Shown here piece by piece: positions 33,991 through 37,932 of a stretch of 37,932 nt of DNA. The translations under genes were made by a program, and so were the position numbers. This DNA is from an uncultured Clostridia bacterium (GTDB lineage Bacteria > Bacillota > Clostridia > Oscillospirales > Acutalibacteraceae): NCBI GenBank assembly GCA_944376655.1, contig CALWDJ010000021.1, positions 1-37,932 of the forward strand, read 5' to 3'. A model generated the notes under the pieces. The model was not told the DNA's origin, searched no databases, and saw nothing but the letters and a program-made list of their open reading frames with translations. Numbering within the stretch: position 1 is the stretch's first letter; each line of letters opens with the position of its first letter.

Positions 33991-34007
33991 TTTAGAATCT
34001 CCTGTTT

Positions 34008-34712
34008 TTATTCTGAAAAATAATCCTCTATTCCGCAAAAAATGCAGAAAGCCATTTTTTTCTGATAGCTTTCATCTTTAAGGCGTTCAAGCTCCGCCGT
34101 GTTGCTCAAAAAGCCGCACTCCACCAGCACCGCCGGCACCGGCGCGTTGTAAAGCAGGTATGTGCTCGAGGTCGCCTGCTTGTTTACCCGCTTGTTCTGC
34201 GGCTGCAAAAGCCTTATTATTGAGCTTTGTATATATTCGCCGAGCGGCTTTGACTCCTCCCGCTTCGGTCCGTAAAATACCTGCGAGCCGCTCGCGGCGG
34301 AGGTTGTAAACTTGTTAAGATGAATACTTACAAAAACCGAATCGGGATATTTTTTAATAAGCTCAAGCCGGTTTCGCATATCGCTTTTCTTGCGGGAGGA
34401 AATTTTTGAGCTGTCCTCATCGTCTGTTGAGACATCGCTGTTCCTCGTCATTATAACCTCGTAGCCGCCCGTGCGCAGAAAATCGGCAAGCACCGTGGCA
34501 ATGGCTAAATTTATGTCCTTTTCAACCGTGCCGTCATTCGCTACCGCGCCGCCGTCAAACCCACCGTGACCTGCGTCGAGTATTATAACCTGCCGTTCCT
34601 CCGCAGGAACAGTGACCGACGCCTCTTTTTCTTTGTAGGTTATTCCGGCGCTTGCCGCGGCGCATATAAGCACAGCGCATACAAGCAGAGCTGTGTATTT
34701 TTTAAAACCCAC
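34008..34712 (-). CDS. cwlD: N-acetylmuramoyl-L-alanine amidase, CwlD-like
   Basis: This 234-aa protein has an N-terminal signal anchor (residues 6-25) and an Amidase_3 domain. The zinc ligands are in LDAGHGG (near 45-51), the acidic TVEKDIN segment and SIHLN (near 129-133); the catalytic Glu is in VECGF. CwlD removes stem peptides from muramic acid during spore cortex formation so that muramic lactam can be made. Its presence points to an endospore former. The start is GTG with GGGGTGA four nt upstream. I could not identify a convincing sporulation sigma promoter. Confidence 0.85.
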   Translation of the reverse strand: MGFKKYTALLVCAVLICAAASAGITYKEKEASVTVPAEERQVIILDAGHGGFDGGAVANDGTVEKDINLAIATVLADFLRTGGYEVIMTRNSDVSTDDEDSSKISSRKKSDMRNRLELIKKYPDSVFVSIHLNKFTTSAASGSQVFYGPKREESKPLGEYIQSSIIRLLQPQNKRVNKQATSSTYLLYNAPVPAVLVECGFLSNTAELERLKDESYQKKMAFCIFCGIEDYFSE

Positions 34713-34824
34713 AAAATCACCCCATTACTGTTAAAAAAATATGCGGCGCGTATATAAGGTAGAACAGTACAGGGAAAAGCGCTGAAAATCAGCTGATAAA
34801 AAATGCGTTAAAAACCGTACACAA

Positions 34825-34867
34825 ACATTTTACATTTATCCGCTTGACATTTTTCGACATTTTACAT
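34825..34867 (+). repeat. Direct repeat ACATTTTACAT around a plus-strand promoter
   Basis: ACATTTTACAT occurs at 34825-34835 and 34857-34867, three helical turns apart (32 bp). A partial third copy lies at 34847-34854. They flank and overlap the -35/-10 region at 34844-34872. Possible operator for the XRE regulator encoded downstream. Confidence 0.5.
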
Positions 34868-34872
34868 ACAAT
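34844..34872 (+). promoter_or_regulatory. Plus-strand promoter facing the tRNA and XRE gene
   Basis: -35 TTGACA (34844-34849), a 17-nt spacer and -10 TACAAT (34867-34872). It would give a transcript with about 215 nt of leader, antisense to tRNA-Thr, reaching the XRE gene at 35095. No closer promoter for that gene is obvious. Confidence 0.55.
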
Positions 34873-34904
34873 TATTACAGTCGTTTTTTTGCGGACAGCG
34901 GTTA

Positions 34905-34940
34905 TAAAAAATCCCTGCATATGAATGACACATGCAGGGA
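34905..34940 (-). terminator. Terminator of tRNA-Thr
   Basis: A 9-bp perfect stem (34932-34940 with 34912-34920), followed on the minus strand by a T-rich run (34905-34911). It begins 6 nt after the tRNA 3-prime end. Confidence 0.88.
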
Positions 34941-34945
34941 AGCTG

Positions 34946-35021
34946 TGGAGCTGAAGATGGGACTCGAACCCACGACCTGCTGATTACGAATCAGCTGCTC
35001 TACCAACTGAGCCACTCCAGC
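34946..35021 (-). tRNA. tRNA-Thr (anticodon CGU)
   Basis: The minus strand folds into a complete cloverleaf. The 7-bp acceptor stem is GCTGGAG/CTTCAGC with one G-U pair. The D-arm is GCTC-AGTTGGTA-GAGC. The anticodon stem is GCTGA/TCAGC with loop TTCGTAA (anticodon CGT, 34986-34988). The T-arm is GTGGG-TTCGAGT-CCCAT. The CCA end is encoded. CGU reads the ACG threonine codon. Confidence 0.96.
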
Positions 35022-35037
35022 ATTATTTATCTATAAG

Positions 35038-35066
35038 ATTATAACAACTACCGTGCGTCAAGTCAA
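35038..35066 (-). promoter_or_regulatory. tRNA-Thr promoter
   Basis: On the minus strand, -35 TTGACT (35061-35066), a 17-nt spacer and -10 TATAAT (35038-35043), ending 17 nt before the mature tRNA 5-prime end. Confidence 0.85.
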
Positions 35067-35094
35067 GTAAAAAATATGAATGGAGGAAATATAA

Positions 35095-35517
35095 GTGGGG
35101 AACACGATAAACGAAAGAATCGCTTTATACAGAAAAATGGCTAATCTTACTCAGACCGAAGCTGCTGAAAAAATGGGTATGAAATACAGCACATATTCAC
35201 AGATGGAGCGTAAAGGTACTATAAGCGCCGAGCGTCTGCGCGCTCTGGCTGATATATTAGGGGTAAGACCTGAGGTCCTGCTTTACGGCAAGGAAGAAAA
35301 AGCGTCAGGCGAGCTGGATTTTTCCGCCGCCCGCACCGAAGCACCGCAGACACTGCGTCAGCCGGTGAATTTTAACGACGGTTTTTCGCCGGCTCCTTTT
35401 GTAGCCAACCGTAAGGAAGAAAATATACTTAAAATTTTAAGAAATCTTCCGAAAAGCGACTATGATGAGGTAATCGAGTTTATCAATAAAAAATACAAGG
35501 AATCAAAAAAGAAATAA
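35095..35517 (+). CDS. XRE-family helix-turn-helix regulator
   Basis: This 140-aa protein uses GTG 35095, 8 nt after GGAGG. Residues about 5-62 are a Cro/CI-type helix-turn-helix (RIALYRKMANLTQTEAAEKM, then KYSTYSQMERKG, then LADILGVRPEVLLYG). The rest is a poorly conserved linker and a short helical C terminus (YDEVIEFINKKYKESKKK) that may serve in dimerisation. Targets are unknown. The direct repeats near its likely promoter suggest autoregulation, which is inference. Confidence 0.88.
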   Translation: MGNTINERIALYRKMANLTQTEAAEKMGMKYSTYSQMERKGTISAERLRALADILGVRPEVLLYGKEEKASGELDFSAARTEAPQTLRQPVNFNDGFSPAPFVANRKEENILKILRNLPKSDYDEVIEFINKKYKESKKK

Positions 35518-35531
35518 TATAAGCATAAACC

Positions 35532-35563
35532 AAAACCGTCCGGCGATGTCCGGACGGTTTTTG
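35532..35563. terminator. Bidirectional terminator between XRE gene and rex
   Basis: A 12-bp perfect stem (35532-35543 with 35550-35561), flanked by T-run on the plus strand and A-run/T-run symmetry, so it can end both convergent genes. Confidence 0.88.
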
Positions 35564-35574
35564 CGTATAATATC

Positions 35575-36204
35575 CTATTCGTTGGTAATCCTGTAAGAAA
35601 GGGTCATAAGACTGTCCCCGAAATGGACGTTCTCAACCTTGACTCCGGGATATTTGAGCGAAATATCGTAATGACTGAAATTCCAGAACGCCTTAACCCC
35701 TAATCCGACAAGCTGGTCGGTCACCGCCGCGGCGGCTTTTTTGGGAATACAGAGAATCGCGGTATCCGGCAGATTTTCCCGGCAGAACTCGTCAAGCGTT
35801 GACGTGCTCCTGATAGGCAGATTCCTTATCATCTGGCCGACAAGCGCCTCCTTGCTGTCAAACAGACCGATAAGCCTGAAGCCCTTCGATTCAAAATTGA
35901 TGTGCATTGTCACCGCGCGGCCGAGGTTGCCTATTCCTATCAGAATCGCCGTTTTCGGGCGGTCAAGCCCTAAAATTTTCCCTATTTCCGACTGGAGCAG
36001 CTCTATGTTGTAGCCGTAGCCCTGCTGACCGAAGCCGCCGAAGCAGTTGAGGTCCTGCCTTATCTGGCTCGCGGTAAGCCCCATTCTTTCTGAAAGCTCG
36101 CGCGAGGAAATCCTTGTCATGCCTGATGCCTTAAGTTCGCCCAAAAAGCGATAATATCTCGGCAGACGCCTGATAACTGAGTTTGAAATAGTGCGGTTGC
36201 TCAT
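35575..36204 (-). CDS. rex: Redox-sensing transcriptional repressor Rex
   Basis: This 209-aa protein has an N-terminal winged helix (ISNSVIRRLPRYYRFL, then SSRELSERMGLTASQIRQDL, residues about 5-60), FGGFGQQGYGYN, and a Rossmann NAD(H)-binding domain (ILIGIGNLGRA near 88-98). Rex represses fermentation and NADH-reoxidation genes when NAD+/NADH is high. A candidate Rex site (36249-36266) covers its own -35 region, which suggests autoregulation. Confidence 0.95.
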   Translation of the reverse strand: MSNRTISNSVIRRLPRYYRFLGELKASGMTRISSRELSERMGLTASQIRQDLNCFGGFGQQGYGYNIELLQSEIGKILGLDRPKTAILIGIGNLGRAVTMHINFESKGFRLIGLFDSKEALVGQMIRNLPIRSTSTLDEFCRENLPDTAILCIPKKAAAAVTDQLVGLGVKAFWNFSHYDISLKYPGVKVENVHFGDSLMTLSYRITNE

Positions 36205-36234
36205 TTTATCACTCTTTTATGCGTTTTTTACATT

Positions 36235-36266
36235 ATTATAATAATTCATTGTGAAAAAAATGTCAA
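36235..36266 (-). promoter_or_regulatory. rex promoter with overlapping Rex-like operator
   Basis: On the minus strand, -35 TTGACA (36261-36266) with -10 TATTAT at 17 nt (36238-36243) or TATAAT at 20 nt (36235-36240). The 18-mer at 36249-36266 matches 10 of the 14 fixed positions of the Rex consensus TTGTTAA-N4-TTAACAA and includes the -35. Confidence 0.6.
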
Positions 36267-36287
36267 GAAATTATCTTAAAATAATGC

Positions 36288-36333
36288 TTGACATTTTGAA
36301 ATTACGGTGTATAATAAAATAGTAATCATTACT
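36288..36333 (+). promoter_or_regulatory. perR promoter with PerR-box palindrome
   Basis: -35 TTGACA (36288-36293), a 16-nt spacer and -10 TATAAT (36310-36315). A perfect 6-1-6 palindrome AGTAATCATTACT (36321-36333) lies over the transcription start, close to the Per/Fur box pattern. It implies autoregulation of perR and its downstream genes. Confidence 0.8.
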
Positions 36334-36348
36334 GATTTGGGTGATTAA

Positions 36349-36738
36349 ATGAAGAACTTTTCGCGTCAGCGTGAAGCAATTCTCAATGTTTTGCATTCGA
36401 CCGACGTTCACCCTACGGCAGGCTGGGTATATGAGCGCGTGCGTGAAACAATACCTAATATAAGTCTCGGAACCGTTTACCGCAATCTGGCGGAGCTGAC
36501 CCGCTCGGGCGAAATACTTTCGCTCTCCGTGGGGGACGGGTACGAGCATTACGACGGGAACAGCGCGCCCCACGCTCATCTGCACTGCAGAATATGCGGA
36601 AGCATAGAGGACGCCGAGCTTGAAAGCGATTCTCTGGCCGACGCGGCGCGGTGCCGCGGCTTTACGCCGGACACATCGGTTTACATTGCCTACGGTGTAT
36701 GTGCCGAATGTAATTCAAAAAAAGAAAAACAAATTTAA
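36349..36738 (+). CDS. perR: PerR-type Fur-family peroxide regulator
   Basis: This 129-aa protein has an N-terminal winged helix with LGTVYRNLAEL. The regulatory metal ligands of B. subtilis PerR all have counterparts: His21, Asp69, His75, His77 and Asp88. The zinc site is present as Cys80, Cys83, Cys118 and Cys121. The Asp at 88 (Glu in Fur) favours PerR. It senses peroxide by metal-catalysed His oxidation. It sits 18 nt before a reverse rubrerythrin gene, a usual peroxide-defence target. Confidence 0.9.
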   Translation: MKNFSRQREAILNVLHSTDVHPTAGWVYERVRETIPNISLGTVYRNLAELTRSGEILSLSVGDGYEHYDGNSAPHAHLHCRICGSIEDAELESDSLADAARCRGFTPDTSVYIAYGVCAECNSKKEKQI

Positions 36739-36756
36739 TTTACGGAGGAATTGAAA

Positions 36757-37299
36757 ATGAAAAAGTATGTATGTCTTGTTTGCGGTTATGTTTATGAGGG
36801 TGAGTCGGCTCCTGCGGAGTGCCCGATCTGCCACGCTCCGGCTTCAAAGTTCGCTGAGCAGTCAGGCGAGAAGAGCTGGGCGGCTGAGCACGTTGTGGGC
36901 GTTGCCAAGGGTGTTGACCAGAGAATAATCGACGGGCTTCGCGAGAACTTCAACGGCGAATGCTCCGAGGTCGGCATGTATCTTGCGATGGCGAGAGTCG
37001 CTCATCGCGAGGGTTATCCCGAAATAGGTCTTTACTGGGAAAAGGCGGCTTACGAAGAGGCTGAGCATGCCGCTAAATTCGCCGAGCTGCTCGGTGAGGT
37101 TGTGACCGACAGCACCAAGAAGAACCTTGAGATGCGTGTTGACGCCGAGAACGGCGCTACCATGGGTAAGTTTGAACTTGCCAAGCTCGCCAAGGAGCTG
37201 GGACTTGACGCTATTCATGACACCGTACACGAGATGGCACGCGACGAAGCACGGCATGGTAAGGCTTTTGAGGGACTTCTCAACCGTTATTTCAAATAA
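36757..37299 (+). CDS. Reverse rubrerythrin
   Basis: I use ATG 36757 (180 aa), 8 nt after GGAGG. The rubredoxin domain is at the N terminus (CLVC at 6-9, CPIC at 22-25), followed by a ferritin-like di-iron four-helix bundle. Its ligands are visible in the [19 protein letters not shown] and DEARHGKAF segments. This reversed domain order is that of Clostridial revRbr, an NADH-dependent peroxide and oxygen reductase. Control by the upstream PerR is expected. Confidence 0.95.
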   Translation: MKKYVCLVCGYVYEGESAPAECPICHAPASKFAEQSGEKSWAAEHVVGVAKGVDQRIIDGLRENFNGECSEVGMYLAMARVAHREGYPEIGLYWEKAAYEEAEHAAKFAELLGEVVTDSTKKNLEMRVDAENGATMGKFELAKLAKELGLDAIHDTVHEMARDEARHGKAFEGLLNRYFK

Positions 37300-37320
37300 T
37301 ATAATTTTGTTTCAATTTAT

Positions 37321-37364
37321 CGGGAAGTATGCTATTATTCTGACGGCATACTTCCCGTTTTTTT
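37321..37364 (+). terminator. Terminator of the perR-rubrerythrin unit
   Basis: A perfect 12-bp stem (37321-37332 with 37346-37357) followed by seven T. The next gene may still be reached by read-through, since no promoter is evident between. Confidence 0.9.
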
Positions 37365-37437
37365 GCGGTTCTGCAGGCGGTCAGCCTGTAATATCGCTCG
37401 GCGGACGGGATTTTATGCGATTACGGAGGTGATATTT

Positions 37438-37767
37438 ATGACCAAGGTGACAGTAGAGCCGGGTGTGTGCGGCTTTGCGACAAAGGTTACGGCCGAGGCG
37501 TCGCCGGAAGACGAAACATGTGTAAAGGTGCGGATCGCGAGCGGCTGTGAGGCTGTAAGGCGTATGACGGAGGAACTCCCCGACACATTTGACGCTTATG
37601 AGGTGTGTCTCGTAAAACCCGGCAAAGGGCCGCTTTACGAATACGCGGCAGAAAAATTCCCGATTCACGCCGGCTGTCCCGTAATATCCGGAATCTGCAA
37701 ATGCATTGAGGCGGAGGCGGGACTCTCGCTTAAAAAAGACGCTGTTATTCATTTTGAGGAAGAATGA
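37438..37767 (+). CDS. Small Cys-containing conserved protein (DUF6951-like)
   Basis: This 109-aa protein uses ATG 37438 with an excellent GGAGGTGAT upstream. It begins MTKVTVEPGVCGFATKV. Seven Cys are present (about 11, 28, 37, 57, 80, 86, 88), including ISGICKC near the end. There is no signal peptide or membrane segment. The pattern resembles an uncharacterised Clostridial family that I recall as DUF6951, but I am not certain. Cys content and the peroxide-defence neighbours suggest metal or redox chemistry. No function is assigned. Confidence 0.7.
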   Translation: MTKVTVEPGVCGFATKVTAEASPEDETCVKVRIASGCEAVRRMTEELPDTFDAYEVCLVKPGKGPLYEYAAEKFPIHAGCPVISGICKCIEAEAGLSLKKDAVIHFEEE

Positions 37768-37789
37768 AAAATTCAACGAAGGCAAAAAA

Positions 37790-37826
37790 CTGCCGCAGGC
37801 TTTTAAGCCTGCGGCAGCCGTTTTTT
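37790..37826 (+). terminator. Terminator of the small Cys protein gene
   Basis: A perfect 13-bp stem (37790-37802 with 37805-37817) followed by CCG and six T. After it, 37827-37932 is AT-rich with no gene visible, apart from the inverted repeat copy. Confidence 0.9.
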
Positions 37827-37860
37827 ACTGTTATTTGCACACCGCGGATAATTTTATATT

Positions 37861-37877
37861 TAATGTCTACTGAATAA
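37861..37877. repeat. Right copy of the 17-bp terminal inverted repeat
   Basis: Exact reverse complement of 58-74. The flanks are AT-rich and do not continue the match. Confidence 0.6.
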
Positions 37878-37932
37878 AAGAAAACTCAAAAAATCCGAAA
37901 TATAAAAAGTGCTGTTTCAAAAAGGCAGTCAA

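Noticed and set aside
32626-34038. radA from the upstream ATG at 34038
   Set aside because: It would overlap cwlD and add 16 residues not typical of RadA. The ATG at 33990 has a GGAG at good distance.

Overview
The window is chromosomal DNA from an anaerobic, endospore-forming Clostridia-type Firmicute, probably a gut Oscillospiraceae/Ruminococcaceae relative. This is inferred from gene content: a fused IspH-ribosomal protein S1, a CwlD germination amidase, class B sortase, Rex, PerR with reverse rubrerythrin, a ferredoxin-rich split glutamate synthase, a T-box leader, and textbook TTGACA/TATAAT promoters with GGAGG ribosome binding sites. I saw no phage genes, transposase genes or CRISPR array.

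Layout. 1-536: a minus-strand T-box leader (specifier UGG, tryptophan) leads only into a 15-codon ORF and the window edge; two perfect hairpins lie at the very end. 537-7499: a minus-strand nitrogen-assimilation operon in transcription order: glutamate synthase amidotransferase domain, FMN synthase domain with ferredoxin module, polyferredoxin, FAD/NAD(P) oxidoreductase, GXGXG domain, glutamine synthetase, ANTAR regulator. A short leader with a terminator and a possible competing hairpin precedes it. 7601-11530: a divergent plus-strand cassette of an Old Yellow Enzyme-type Fe-S flavoenzyme and both subunits of an aconitase X dehydratase. 11546-14015: galT and an AEC transporter. 14084-18296: HI0933-type flavoprotein, cmk and ispH-rpsA. 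18318-24859: rlmB, a degenerate P-type-ATPase-like membrane protein, metG, tatD and a 41-codon Asn/Lys/Gln-rich ORF. 24958-26250: eno.

26267-31298: cysteine desulfurase, thiI, a CinA C-terminal-domain protein, sortase B and a membrane-anchored MoCF/CinA-N-like protein, all on the minus strand. 31399-34712: manA (apparently without an ATG/GTG/TTG start), a hidden plus-strand Cys-rich small gene, radA and cwlD. 34844-37826: tRNA-Thr(CGU), an XRE regulator, rex, and a perR - reverse rubrerythrin - small Cys protein group with a perfect PerR-box-like palindrome.

Most promising undescribed items: the P-type ATPase-like protein that lacks the phosphorylated Asp, TGES and TGDN motifs; the Old Yellow Enzyme-aconitase X pair, which looks like a dehydrate-then-reduce pathway; the gltB leader; the internal ribosome binding site ahead of the S1 half of IspH-S1; and manA with an apparent ACG start. 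Functions are assigned by motif recognition only; no database search or folding program was run.
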